This document shows positions 35,488 to 44,730 of a DNA stretch of 52,736 bases, piece by piece (position 1 is the first letter of the stretch; each line of letters begins with the position of its first letter). A program made the position numbers and the translations under genes. The DNA lies in contig NZ_MRCD01000066.1 of NCBI RefSeq assembly GCF_001904745.1, positions 1 to 52,736 of the forward strand. Direction: 5' to 3'. A model generated the notes under the pieces. That model was given only the letters and a program-made list of their open reading frames with translations. It ran no database searches and was not told where the DNA came from. Source of the DNA: Calothrix sp. HK-06 (GTDB lineage: Bacteria; Cyanobacteriota; Cyanobacteriia; Cyanobacteriales; Nostocaceae).

Positions 35488-35824
35488 AAAGCTAAAACAG
35501 AGGATTCAAGATATTTTAGAGATTGGTGCTGAGATTGGGGTGTTTACTCAAGGTATGAGTTTTACTGATTTTGAAGAAGATACAAAAACAGTAAGAGCAG
35601 TTCTTTATAATATGGCTGTTATCGGTGAGGCAGCAGCAAGTTTAATGCCAGAAGTTGAAGTCGCTTATCCAGAAATACCTTGGGTTAAAATTCGAGCGAT
35701 GCGGAATATAGTTATTCACAAGTATTTTCGGGTAAATTTAGAAATTATTTGGCAAACAATTCAAACAAACTTACCACCACTATTAATACAGTTACAGGAA
35801 TTAGAATCAAGACTTAGCGATTAA
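35477..35824 (+). CDS. hepT: HepT-type HEPN ribonuclease toxin
   Basis: The protein has 115 residues with GTG start inside the mntA end. It belongs to the HEPN/DUF86 group: the motif RX4HXY is present as Arg76-NIVI-His81-Lys-Tyr83. The Arg and His are the ribonuclease active site; the Tyr is the residue modified by MntA. Helical throughout, likely acting as a dimer. Together with mntA it forms a complete type VII-like toxin-antitoxin unit. No phage or transposon genes are adjacent. Confidence 0.9.
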   Translation: MSSRKLKQRIQDILEIGAEIGVFTQGMSFTDFEEDTKTVRAVLYNMAVIGEAAASLMPEVEVAYPEIPWVKIRAMRNIVIHKYFRVNLEIIWQTIQTNLPPLLIQLQELESRLSD

Positions 35825-35958
35825 TTGTTACATATGACAAATTATTTCAGCTTGAAAACTCTTGAAGTAAGTTAATTCGTTTGAAAAATAATTATTTGTT
35901 GTAAACAGTAAGTTTTTTAAGGGCGCCTTTAAAAGTATATTGAAAAGTATCTACTCAT

Positions 35959-36033
35959 TGTCATGCTGAACGTAGTGAAGCATCTCGTTATTCATTGAAA
36001 TTTTTAAGATTCTTCGCTTCGCTCAGAATGACA
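35959..36033. repeat. Dispersed inverted repeat (TGTCATGCTGAACG...CGCTCAGAATGACA), copy 2
   Basis: This is a close copy of 14481-14549: TGTCATGCTGAACGTAGTGA on the left and TTCGCTTCGCTCAGAATGAC on the right. It lies between hepT and the convergent TolC-like gene. Confidence 0.88.
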
Positions 36034-36063
36034 AACGCTTTCTTCGCTATCAATATTAATTTA

Positions 36064-37629
36064 TTAGGTTTTAGCAGAGACGGAACGCTGTAGATTTGCA
36101 AACGCGCGGTTGTAATCTAAGATAGCAGTGATGCGATTACCTTGTGCGCGTGTGAGGTCGTTTTCTGCTGCGATAACGTCGGTTTGAGTACCAACACCAG
36201 CTTGAAACCGTAAACGTGCGAGTCGTAGTGCTTCAACAGCTTGGTCTACTGCTCCTGTTGCGGTTTGCACGTTGTCTAAATTTGATTGTAATTGGGCATA
36301 GTATTGTTCGACTTCAAAGCGTATTTGGTTACGTTGGTTTGCAAAGTTGCTTTCTGCTATGGCAATATTAGCTTTTGCTTGTGCTGCTTGCGCTCTTGCT
36401 GCTCCTCCATCAAATAAGTTCCAATTCGCACGTACACCTACTGAGTATCCATCTGCGGCGCCTACATTGTCGTTGTACTGGTCTAATACGTCGTAACTAG
36501 CAACTAGTGCAACTTGTGGGCCAAGTTGTCCTAAAGCAAATTTACGTCGTTGCTCACCTATATTACGTTCTGCTAAACGCTGCTGTAGCTCAGGTCTGTT
36601 TTGAAACGCTTGGATTATTGTTTGTTCTAGTTTTTGGTTCCATAACCCCGCTATTTCTACTCGGTCGGCAGTGGTTATATTGAGCGTTTGCGGTATGTTT
36701 AGTAGTGCAACTAATTGCCGCTGTGATATTTGCTGTCTAGCACGCGCGTTTGCTAAATCTTGTTGAGCATTGGCAAAGTTTACCTGCGAACGCAGTACGT
36801 CAAACCTTGTACCAACACCCGCACGTTCAAGTGCTTGAGCATCACGTAAACTCGCGCTTGCGTTTTCTGTTGCTGCACTACTAATACGAACTTGTTCGTC
36901 AGCAGCTTGTAAATCGTAGTAACGACTAGTTACTTGCAGCTTAATTTCTTGATACCGCGTTTCTACACTCAACTCGTCAATTCTTAGCTGTTCTTCTGAT
37001 TGACGAATGCTTGCTGCTCTGCGACCTGAAGTATAAATGTTGTAATTAACTTCGGCTCTGCCGTTAAAAGCAGTTCTCGCTTTATCGCTACCTGGAGGTG
37101 CCACACCTGAGTCTACAGAAAGTTGGTCACTAGCAGATTTACTGTTTGTAATGCTGCCGTTTATACCGATGGTCGGATACAGTGCAGCTTGCGACTCTCG
37201 TAGTGATGCTCGACTGCGTTCAAGTTCGAGCAGTGAGGTTTGCAATTGGGGATTATTTCGACGTGCGATTTCGAGTGCTTGAGTCAGCGTTATTGCTTGG
37301 TTTTGTCGAATTTGAACTTCTTCTGCCTTGCTTGGAAACAGTAGCTCAGGAGGTGATGCAGGGAGAGGAGGGGTAGAGGAAGTAGGGAGGGTGTCAGGAG
37401 AGGAGGGAGTAGGAGACAGAGAAACGATTCCTCCTAGTTTTGCTGCTTCTTGTGCGATAGGTTTGACTACTTTTTTTTCGAGTTTTATATTATCCCTATC
37501 TATTTCCCCAACTTTACTTTTTTGTGCTGTTACAGTTTTAGCTTCAGCATTTTTAATTGATGTGGGGAACAAAAAAGCTAAGGCAATCGCAACCCAAGAA
37601 GAATGCAGCAGAAATCGGTATAGATTCAT
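36064..37629 (-). CDS. TolC-family outer membrane efflux protein
   Basis: The protein has 521 residues. A signal peptide (about 1-30) is followed by a Pro/Ser-rich linker (SPTPSSPDTLPTSSTPPLP) and two homologous outer-membrane-efflux units (about 110-300 and 315-515). The second unit shows ANWNLFDGGAARAQAAQAKA and LARLRFQAGVGTQTDVI. TolC proteins form trimeric channels through the outer membrane for ABC or RND exporters. In Anabaena the TolC-like HgdD exports heterocyst glycolipids, so a role in envelope export would fit the neighbouring cluster (inference). No membrane fusion protein or pump gene is adjacent. Confidence 0.92.
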   Translation of the reverse strand: MNLYRFLLHSSWVAIALAFLFPTSIKNAEAKTVTAQKSKVGEIDRDNIKLEKKVVKPIAQEAAKLGGIVSLSPTPSSPDTLPTSSTPPLPASPPELLFPSKAEEVQIRQNQAITLTQALEIARRNNPQLQTSLLELERSRASLRESQAALYPTIGINGSITNSKSASDQLSVDSGVAPPGSDKARTAFNGRAEVNYNIYTSGRRAASIRQSEEQLRIDELSVETRYQEIKLQVTSRYYDLQAADEQVRISSAATENASASLRDAQALERAGVGTRFDVLRSQVNFANAQQDLANARARQQISQRQLVALLNIPQTLNITTADRVEIAGLWNQKLEQTIIQAFQNRPELQQRLAERNIGEQRRKFALGQLGPQVALVASYDVLDQYNDNVGAADGYSVGVRANWNLFDGGAARAQAAQAKANIAIAESNFANQRNQIRFEVEQYYAQLQSNLDNVQTATGAVDQAVEALRLARLRFQAGVGTQTDVIAAENDLTRAQGNRITAILDYNRAFANLQRSVSAKT

Positions 37630-38122
37630 AGACGGTGCGTGTTGGGTGTATCAGCAATATGTGGAGAACTTACGGAAACTAACTTCAAGGTGTAGCGACA
37701 TTTGAAGTCAGTCTAGTTGCTGGTTTATAATGATGCACATTTATAAGCGAAATAAACTATAAGCTAATCTCAAAATGGCTTTGTTAACTGTTAGCTGCTA
37801 ACTATTAGGCATCGCACCTTAATGTCAACTATTAGCTGTTTATAAATATTCTATTAAGACATTTAATTTAAAGACTAGGTGTTATATATATAAATTTTTT
37901 GTAAAACCAAAGTAAAAATCCTAGCTTTTTGTTAAGTTACGTACAAACGTCTCGTTCATAAAATCAATTTATTAATGCCAAAATAAGAATTTGTAATTTT
38001 TTTTACGTTTTATTAACTAGATGTTTTATAAATGCAAAGAAATCATTGATTTAGAAGTATAAAAAGCTACCTACGATTGATATTTATTAAATATTTCACT
38101 ACATGGTAAATCAATTAAGACA
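37630..38122. other. Intergenic region between divergent genes
   Basis: These 490 bases are AT-rich and should hold the promoters of both the TolC-like gene and the beta-propeller gene. No strong promoter, riboswitch or repeat was recognised. Many short direct repeats of TTAGCTG/TTAACTG type occur around 37780-37840. Confidence 0.5.
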
Positions 38123-40330
38123 ATGATTAGAATTCAAAGCTATCGAAATTTAAGAGTGATCAGATGGTTGTTCGGTTTTATTGGCGCCTTAATTGCAACA
38201 GCGCTAATAGCAGTTTATTGGGTGGCCGATGGAGTTCAAGCTAATTCCTACAAAACATCTTGGATAGGCAATACTTTTGGTGGTGGCGAAAAGTGGGTGC
38301 AAAACCAAGTTATCGACATGTACGTAGCTCCAGATGGTACAGTTTTTACCAATAGTCCTTGGGATGAAGGAGGTAGGGAAGCTGGAGTTTATAAAAATGG
38401 TGATGCCATAGCAAGAGCAGCAGATTTACATGGGTGGGAACGATTTGGTGGAATTGCTGTCACCGCAGATCAAAAGTATATGTACGTGTCAATGCTACAA
38501 GGACATGTAGATGGCAAAGGAAATGATTACCCTCCTGCTAAAACAAGCTGGTTTTGTGTGCGACGTTTTGATTTATCTGGAAAACCTGCACCTTTTGCTG
38601 GGGGCAATGGTTGGGATAAAAGCATGTTGATAGTCAGCGATAAAAACGAAGTCTCTGGATTAGCAACTATTGGTTCGGAATTGTATGTAGCAGTACGCGA
38701 TGAAAATATCGTGCGCGTTTATAATACAAAAACACTCAAAGAGATTCGTAACTTCTCAGTTCCAAATCCTAAAAAAATTGCGGTTGATAAACATAACACA
38801 TTGTGGATTATTCAAAATCAAAAGGATGGTGATTCTGCTCAAATATCACATTATACAAAATCTGGAAATCGCTTACCGCAAGTAATAAATAATGTACCTG
38901 GCGCCAACGCGATTGCAGTAGACAATCAAAATAGGTTATTAGTGGCTGACAACGGTAAAAATCAGCAAATTTTAATCTATAACATTAAAAATCAACCAAC
39001 CCAAGTTGGTACATTTGGTTTAAAAGGTGGTATTTACGCAGGAAAACCTGGTGAAGTTGGCAATTTAAAGCTTTATGGAATTACTGGAATTGGTGTAGAC
39101 GCAAAGGGTAATATCTATGTCAATAGCAGCGGTTTTAACAAAGGTGAGAATACACAAAAAATCAAAACTGGTACTGATATCAGAAAATTTTCTCCATCGG
39201 GCACTATGCAGTGGCAGGTTGTCGGTCTACCTTTCGTAGATAACGCTGATGCTGACCCCAAATTCGATGGTGTACATGTGTACACAATACATGATCATTA
39301 CGTTATGGACTACGGCAAAGCGACTGGAAAACAATGGACTTATAAAGGATATACTTTTAATCCCTTCAAATACCCTGACGATATACGCTTGCGTGTTGCC
39401 CACGGGTCAGTATTTGTCCGTCGTATTCAAGGTCAACTTTTTATGTATTTTACAGACATGTTTGGTGGGTTTCTCCATGCATATCGTTTTAATTCTGCTA
39501 CAGATGGCGAAATTGCAATTCCATCCGTAATGTTTCAGGGAACACCTGTGAATCAAGAGGAAAAAGTAAAGCCAGATAGTTGGCCCTCTAACCAACCACA
39601 AGCTGGAGATTGGATATGGCAAGATAAAAACGGTAACGGCGCCTTTGATCAAGGTGAGTTTGATGGTGGTAAGCGTGACTATCCTTATCAAGGTGGATGG
39701 TGGGTAGATAGTAAAGGTGATGTGTGGAAAACTTTACGAATACTTGAAGGAATTCGCCATTTTCCTTTACAAGGTATTGATAGCAAAGGGAATCCTATCT
39801 ACACTTACAGTTCGATGAAGAAAATTGCCACTCCAGAACAAATTAAAGATATTCGTCGGATTGAGTATTTTCCAGAAACCGATACAATGTATTTATCTGG
39901 CTTCACAGAAAGATATCCTGCTGCTTACGACGATGGTAGAGCATTCGGAAGTGAAATTTTCCGCTATGATAATTGGAGTAAAGGAAACCGTAAAGAACGT
40001 TGGCGAATTCCTGTTCCTTATGATGCTAAAGCTAACCCTGAAGTTCTCACCGCTTCAATGGATATAGCTGGAGATTATGTATTTATCGTAACAGTGAGAA
40101 CCGCTGAAGTCTATGTTTACAATAAAACGACTGGAGCTTTCGTTACCAAGTTTAGACCAGGTAAAGAAGTTGCAAACGAGAGTGGTTGGATTGATATTCC
40201 CTATGGTATTAGGGCATTTCGTCGTGCGAATGGTGAGTACTTGGTATTTGTTGAAGAGGATTGGAAAGCCAAGGTAATTTTGTATAAATTGCCGAAGAAA
40301 ATTCCAGCTTTGACCACTTCTCAAAATTAA
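38123..40330 (+). CDS. Membrane-anchored beta-propeller protein with EF-hand loop
   Basis: The protein has 735 residues. A basic N-terminus (MIRIQSYRNLRVIRWLFG) and a membrane helix at about 15-36 form a signal anchor. The rest is made of NHL/beta-propeller-type repeats (for example AVDKHNTLWII, AVDNQNRLLVADNGKNQQIL, GVDAKGNIYVNSSG). At 501-512 is a complete EF-hand loop: DKNGNGAFDQGE, with ligands at positions 1, 3, 5, 7, 9 and 12, so calcium binding is likely. The protein would face the periplasm or outside. No enzyme motif is seen. It lies tail-to-tail with the polysaccharide cluster and could act in binding or processing the polymer, but this is only position-based. Confidence 0.72.
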   Translation: MIRIQSYRNLRVIRWLFGFIGALIATALIAVYWVADGVQANSYKTSWIGNTFGGGEKWVQNQVIDMYVAPDGTVFTNSPWDEGGREAGVYKNGDAIARAADLHGWERFGGIAVTADQKYMYVSMLQGHVDGKGNDYPPAKTSWFCVRRFDLSGKPAPFAGGNGWDKSMLIVSDKNEVSGLATIGSELYVAVRDENIVRVYNTKTLKEIRNFSVPNPKKIAVDKHNTLWIIQNQKDGDSAQISHYTKSGNRLPQVINNVPGANAIAVDNQNRLLVADNGKNQQILIYNIKNQPTQVGTFGLKGGIYAGKPGEVGNLKLYGITGIGVDAKGNIYVNSSGFNKGENTQKIKTGTDIRKFSPSGTMQWQVVGLPFVDNADADPKFDGVHVYTIHDHYVMDYGKATGKQWTYKGYTFNPFKYPDDIRLRVAHGSVFVRRIQGQLFMYFTDMFGGFLHAYRFNSATDGEIAIPSVMFQGTPVNQEEKVKPDSWPSNQPQAGDWIWQDKNGNGAFDQGEFDGGKRDYPYQGGWWVDSKGDVWKTLRILEGIRHFPLQGIDSKGNPIYTYSSMKKIATPEQIKDIRRIEYFPETDTMYLSGFTERYPAAYDDGRAFGSEIFRYDNWSKGNRKERWRIPVPYDAKANPEVLTASMDIAGDYVFIVTVRTAEVYVYNKTTGAFVTKFRPGKEVANESGWIDIPYGIRAFRRANGEYLVFVEEDWKAKVILYKLPKKIPALTTSQN

Positions 40331-40335
40331 AATTT

Positions 40336-40365
40336 TGTAGAGACTTTACATGTAACGTCTCTACA
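40336..40365. terminator. TGTAGAGAC...GTCTCTACA hairpin between convergent genes (copy 2)
   Basis: TGTAGAGAC (40336-40344) pairs with GTCTCTACA (40357-40365). It lies five bases behind the beta-propeller gene and ten bases from the end of the convergent polymerase-like gene. It may act as a two-way terminator and belongs to a dispersed family. Confidence 0.65.
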
Positions 40366-40375
40366 TTGAACGTTT

Positions 40376-41806
40376 TTACAAGGCGCCACTACTTCTTTGC
40401 TGGTTGTAATATTTTTTTGCAGCTACTGTATGTGCTAAAAATCCCCATAGTATCATACCAGATAAACCTAACATTGCACTACCAAGTATCATTTGAGAAA
40501 ATATAGCTAGACTAACTGAGCGACTTGCACTTGCAAAAGCATCACTGCGAATTACAGGAGTTGTGAAAATATCATACAAGATAATAAAGATTGCTCCTAA
40601 ATAAAAAACGGCGCCAAACCAACCGATTGCAAAAAATGTGTCGAGAATACCACTATCGAGTACAATACTTACAAACTTACCGTCCTTGTCGATTATCCAA
40701 GTACCACCAATGCCGTTACCTAATGGTGAAGATAAAGCTAAACTTAATTTGCGGTCGTAACTTTCTGAACGGTCTCTGTAGCTTTGGTCTTTATCCAAAT
40801 TTGTAACAGTTTCTAAACGGTCAGAAATTATCTTGGAGAAAGGCTCAATCATTGTTAACGGAACAACGCACAGCATTAAAACTATTATTGTTATAAAGAG
40901 GCGCATTTGTAATTTTGGTTTAAGATTTGTTAACAATGTAAGCAATCCTACTACCCATCCTCCCCAAGACGAACGGACAACCGTAAGTAAAAATGATAAA
41001 TAACCTACAGATGAGGAAACAATACCAAGCGGGTGTTGCTGATTCAACAGTAACAAAAGCCCTGCCATCAAAGCATTTGCAAATGGACCTGGTGAATGCA
41101 TTGTACCCCATATTCTGAGTTTGAATGGTTCTGGACTTCCGGCTGTAGTAAATTTCTCTCCGATTAACCATAATTTATCCCACTCTGGCGCCACAATAAA
41201 TTGGAAAATTCCATAAATACTCGTGATTAATACGCACCATAAAAACACTTTCTCTATATTCTGGCGAAATTCTGGATATTTCCGCCAGTTCACGAATATG
41301 TGAAAGCCAAATAGAACAGGTGCTAACCAGTCAAGCGCTGTGCGTAAAACAATAACCTTGTCGTAATTAACCAAGCCTATTGCAATACCATACAAAACTG
41401 TGAAAATACTTATAATGAATGGCAACCCACCCTGTGTTCGCAACGTTCTTGGTAGATATTGTATAAATGTTATACCAGTAATTAATGTTACTAAAAATGG
41501 CGAGAGTAAAATCAACTTTTGTTGGTCTAAACCCACTCGATAATCAATTAGGCGCCGTATTAAAGCGATAAGAAACCACTGCCACCACGTAAAGCTTAAA
41601 TATAAACAAGGATATTTAAAGTATAGAAAAAGACCTACAGCCAACGACGCAAATGGAAACATTAAACGTAGAAGGCTAGGAGCGGCAAAATAGCAAGCAA
41701 CTGATGCCAATACGAGCATCAAAATTGCTAACCATCCAAAGAATGATGACTGTGTAGAGGATTTATCTGGAGCAGGGTAGGGTGAAACAAATATAGGGTT
41801 AGTCAT
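40376..41806 (-). CDS. O-antigen ligase/polymerase-like membrane protein (Wzy_C type)
   Basis: The protein has 476 residues and about 10-12 membrane helices. A Wzy_C-type region is seen around the periplasmic loop with conserved Arg and Trp (TVVRSSWGGWVVGLLTLLTN). Proteins of this type join lipid-linked oligosaccharide units (polymerase) or attach chains to an acceptor (ligase). It is the last gene of the leftward run and overlaps the preceding glycosyltransferase by four bases (ATGA), showing tight coupling. In Anabaena a similar protein lies at the end of the HEP island (from memory). Confidence 0.85.
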   Translation of the reverse strand: MTNPIFVSPYPAPDKSSTQSSFFGWLAILMLVLASVACYFAAPSLLRLMFPFASLAVGLFLYFKYPCLYLSFTWWQWFLIALIRRLIDYRVGLDQQKLILLSPFLVTLITGITFIQYLPRTLRTQGGLPFIISIFTVLYGIAIGLVNYDKVIVLRTALDWLAPVLFGFHIFVNWRKYPEFRQNIEKVFLWCVLITSIYGIFQFIVAPEWDKLWLIGEKFTTAGSPEPFKLRIWGTMHSPGPFANALMAGLLLLLNQQHPLGIVSSSVGYLSFLLTVVRSSWGGWVVGLLTLLTNLKPKLQMRLFITIIVLMLCVVPLTMIEPFSKIISDRLETVTNLDKDQSYRDRSESYDRKLSLALSSPLGNGIGGTWIIDKDGKFVSIVLDSGILDTFFAIGWFGAVFYLGAIFIILYDIFTTPVIRSDAFASASRSVSLAIFSQMILGSAMLGLSGMILWGFLAHTVAAKKYYNQQRSSGAL

Positions 41807-42804
41807 TCTGTTTCTCCAGATGTGAGTGTTTGGATATAAGCAACTTTAGAAAGTCGGTGTTTGCCTTCTTGCCATGTTTGCCATGTTTGCCATGCTTGCC
41901 AACGTCCACTCATTGCAGCCAACAACTTTTGTTGGGCAATAACACCTTCTTTGGGTAAAAACCTTAAGTACTGAACCAAGCCGTATGCTAGACGTGTACC
42001 CACTAGCACAGCCCAAAGCAGAAATATTAGTCTTTTTACTGCTGATAAATAATCGAGCAATATCAAAGTTTCGTTATATACCGCATTAGTACAGGCTATA
42101 AAGTTAAAACTTTGACGTTGGTCTTCATCGTGTCGTTCACCAAGATAGTGGTCAATTGAAACCAAAGGGTCGTATATTAGCTTCCATCCAGCTTTACTTA
42201 TTGCCAAACTAAACCCTAAGTCATTGTGAACTTGGGCACCTGTACCCCTTAAGCGCGAATCAAAACGTAAATTTCCAATCGCGCTACGTCTGTAACTCAT
42301 GTTGGCGCCTTTAAGAACATCGACACAACGCGCTTCTCCTTCACCAACATGATGGTTTCCTACGACGCGACCTGTCCATTGCACTTTACCTACAACTTTA
42401 CTCGCTCCTGGATGTTTTGCCGCATCTTGTAGGGTTGTGCCGATATATACCCAATCACGTCCACCGACACCACCAACACGCTCATCTAACAAGAAATGCT
42501 TTTCAATACGTGCTAACCATTCGGTATGAGGAGCAGCATCATCATCAGTAATGGCAATAATATCTCCTCGTGCTATATCCAGTCCTGCATTCAATGCAGC
42601 AACTTGCCCAGGTACTTTAACTGTTACAGTCTGCAAGGGCAAGGGCGCAAAGTCGTATCCTTTCAAAAAATTCCAAGTTTGACTGTCGCTGTCACGGATA
42701 ATTACCAAAACTTCATCTGGTTTTCGAGTTTGGAGTTTAAGAGCATCAAGACAGCGCATTAAGTCTTGCGAACGTTGATAGGTCGGAACAACTACAGTAA
42801 TCAC
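41803..42804 (-). CDS. Family 2 glycosyltransferase
   Basis: The protein has 333 residues. GT-A fold: MITVVVPTYQRSQDL at the start, metal-binding Asp87-Asp88-Asp89 (AITDDDAAPH), and a later helix pair that may associate with membrane (LIFLLWAVLVGTRLAYGL). It would add a sugar from a nucleotide donor to the growing repeat unit. The gene overlaps both neighbours by four bases. Near the C-terminus a 9-bp tandem repeat encodes WQAWQTWQTWQ (about 296-306), which is not expected in this family and seems a local expansion. Confidence 0.9.
   Translation of the reverse strand: MITVVVPTYQRSQDLMRCLDALKLQTRKPDEVLVIIRDSDSQTWNFLKGYDFAPLPLQTVTVKVPGQVAALNAGLDIARGDIIAITDDDAAPHTEWLARIEKHFLLDERVGGVGGRDWVYIGTTLQDAAKHPGASKVVGKVQWTGRVVGNHHVGEGEARCVDVLKGANMSYRRSAIGNLRFDSRLRGTGAQVHNDLGFSLAISKAGWKLIYDPLVSIDHYLGERHDEDQRQSFNFIACTNAVYNETLILLDYLSAVKRLIFLLWAVLVGTRLAYGLVQYLRFLPKEGVIAQQKLLAAMSGRWQAWQTWQTWQEGKHRLSKVAYIQTLTSGETE
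41871..41900. repeat. 9-bp tandem repeat inside a glycosyltransferase gene
   Basis: GCCATGTTT is repeated at 41871, 41880 and (as GCCATGCTT) 41889, with a partial unit after it. In the minus-strand coding frame it reads W-Q-A/T repeats. Reading frame is kept because the unit is a multiple of three. Confidence 0.9.
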
Positions 42805-43670
42805 AATACTTCTCCTGTTTTAGCAGCGCTTATGCTATAGCTAGCAACGGGTTTAACTTGAGCAGTTGAAGGTTCGCGATACACACTTGTAGGTGGATGT
42901 AGAACGCGATCTATATTTTGCATTTCCCAAAGCTTGGCATAACGAACATACTCGTTAGTGGCTTGTAACATTGCGTGGATTAACCCTCGTGTACCAAGGA
43001 AAATTCCACCTCTGGCAATATAGCACCACAAAAATCGTAGAATTGGTCTAAGAAAAATGATTAACCCAGTGGCACGGTAGTTACTTTCGTTTAACACTTC
43101 TGCTTCGACTGTGGCATAACGGTTGCCAACAGGGATATACTCATCCATTACATAACCGCGCCAGTGAAGTAAAACACCTTTGAGCAAAATTGGTTTGCTG
43201 GAATATATAATCCCTTCATGAACCTTCATACTCATGTCATAGGCACTGTATTGTTTGTTGTATATACGTACAAAGCCACTTATATTTTTTCTTCTAGACA
43301 TATTGGGTAATAAAAGCCCTAAAAAGTCCCCACGTCGGTCTAGAGAAAAAACATCTTGCCCATTAGGAGAAATCATTGCTTTTTGAATTGATTCTGCTAA
43401 TTCTGGAGTGACAATTTCATCAGCTTCGACGAAAAATACCCAATCATTTTTAGCTATACTGGTGGCTTTATTACGTTGTCCAGGCCATCCCAACCATTCT
43501 TGTACGTATACTTTGGCGCCTAATGAACTAGCAATTTCTCTTGTTTTATCAGTACTACCTGAGTCCATTACTAAAACTTCGTTAGCCCATTGTACACTTT
43601 TAATACAACGCTCAATTAAAGCTTCTTCATTTTTTGCTAAAATAATAACTGTTAAAGGTGTCATAACCAT
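42801..43670 (-). CDS. Family 2 glycosyltransferase, WaaE/KdtX-like
   Basis: The protein has 289 residues. The start LTVIILAKNEEALIERCIKS, MDSGSTDKTREIA, and the acidic motif VEADE (81-85, in place of the common LDADE) are those of WaaE/KdtX-like transferases that add glucose or heptose-type branches to envelope glycans. The C-terminal half (ATVEAEVLNESNYRATGLII, then FLRPILRFLWCYI) has a hydrophobic segment. The gene overlaps the downstream one by four bases. Donor and acceptor are unknown. Confidence 0.9.
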   Translation of the reverse strand: MVMTPLTVIILAKNEEALIERCIKSVQWANEVLVMDSGSTDKTREIASSLGAKVYVQEWLGWPGQRNKATSIAKNDWVFFVEADEIVTPELAESIQKAMISPNGQDVFSLDRRGDFLGLLLPNMSRRKNISGFVRIYNKQYSAYDMSMKVHEGIIYSSKPILLKGVLLHWRGYVMDEYIPVGNRYATVEAEVLNESNYRATGLIIFLRPILRFLWCYIARGGIFLGTRGLIHAMLQATNEYVRYAKLWEMQNIDRVLHPPTSVYREPSTAQVKPVASYSISAAKTGEVL

Positions 43671-43725
43671 ATTTCCCCTAATTATTTTTGTACTGTTTTT
43701 TATACTAAATATTATATTTTAGCTA

Positions 43726-44712
43726 CTATGATACTTTTAGCAAACGATTTGCTAATGGTTGTGGTGTAAAACTTATACCGAGTACGGCTAAAGTACGTAA
43801 ATTGAATTTCTGTCCACTTAACGCACGCCAAAGGTAAGCGCGTGCTTGCTCTACTTGTTGACTTCGCATCAAACCAATTCCCAAAGTTGTATTAGCATGG
43901 AGCCACTTTCGTTTGAAAAATGAGTGAAACTCAGCCAGATTTTGGTCTTGAAGAAATTTCCCGTAACAAAAAATTTCCGACTTGGCTTTACGAATTTTTG
44001 CTTCTAAGCTACGACCCCCGCTTTGCATCGTGTCTGTTTGCTCGTGTTCGCGATACCGGGTTAGACGTTCGGGGTAATAGTATGCTCCCTGACCAGTACG
44101 ACAACATATATAAGATAGATATACATCCCACATTCCTGCAATGTCGTTTGTAAACTCATCCCAATCTACAATATCTCTTCTAATTACTGCGGCAATTGCA
44201 GGTGATACCGACTGATTAACAAGTGCATGTAAAGCAAAGGGTTGATATACTCCTTGCTTTAGCTGGTCACGCTTATAAGCGCGCGTACAATTTTCTGTGG
44301 AAGCAATATCGAGAGTACCAGAAGCATTCATCATATAGTGGTCGCAGAAAGCTAGCGCTAAATTAGAATTTTCTTCGAGCAGAGGAACTAGTTTTGCTAA
44401 ATAATCTGGTTCCCACATATCGTCATCAAGTAAACTCGCGACGTATTTACCACGTGCGTACTTGAAAGTCTGAATTGTATTTACCAGCATTCCCAAATTA
44501 CTGGAGTTACGATAATAACGAATTCTAGGGTCGTTGAATGACTCGACGATTGCTTGAGGGTCTTGTGGACTACAGTTGTCAGAGACAATTATTTCAATAT
44601 TGCGATATGTTTGATTGACGGCACTTGTTAGCGCTTGCTTTAGATATTCTGGTCGATTATAAGTGGGAGTAATTACGCTAACTAAAGGTTGTTGATGTGA
44701 GTTTTCCAGCAT
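43726..44712 (-). CDS. Family 2 glycosyltransferase
   Basis: The protein has 328 residues with a GT-A domain: VSVITPTYNRPEYLKQAL, SDNCSPQDPQ and the DxD-type motif LLDDDMW (94-100). The C-terminal 100 residues are helical (QQVEQARAYLWRALSGQKFN), similar to transferases with a TPR-like tail. It is part of the leftward polysaccharide run, 55 bases upstream of the WaaE-like gene. Sugar specificity is unknown. Confidence 0.9.
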   Translation of the reverse strand: MLENSHQQPLVSVITPTYNRPEYLKQALTSAVNQTYRNIEIIVSDNCSPQDPQAIVESFNDPRIRYYRNSSNLGMLVNTIQTFKYARGKYVASLLDDDMWEPDYLAKLVPLLEENSNLALAFCDHYMMNASGTLDIASTENCTRAYKRDQLKQGVYQPFALHALVNQSVSPAIAAVIRRDIVDWDEFTNDIAGMWDVYLSYICCRTGQGAYYYPERLTRYREHEQTDTMQSGGRSLEAKIRKAKSEIFCYGKFLQDQNLAEFHSFFKRKWLHANTTLGIGLMRSQQVEQARAYLWRALSGQKFNLRTLAVLGISFTPQPLANRLLKVS

Positions 44713-44730
44713 TTTAATTTTAATCCTAAA

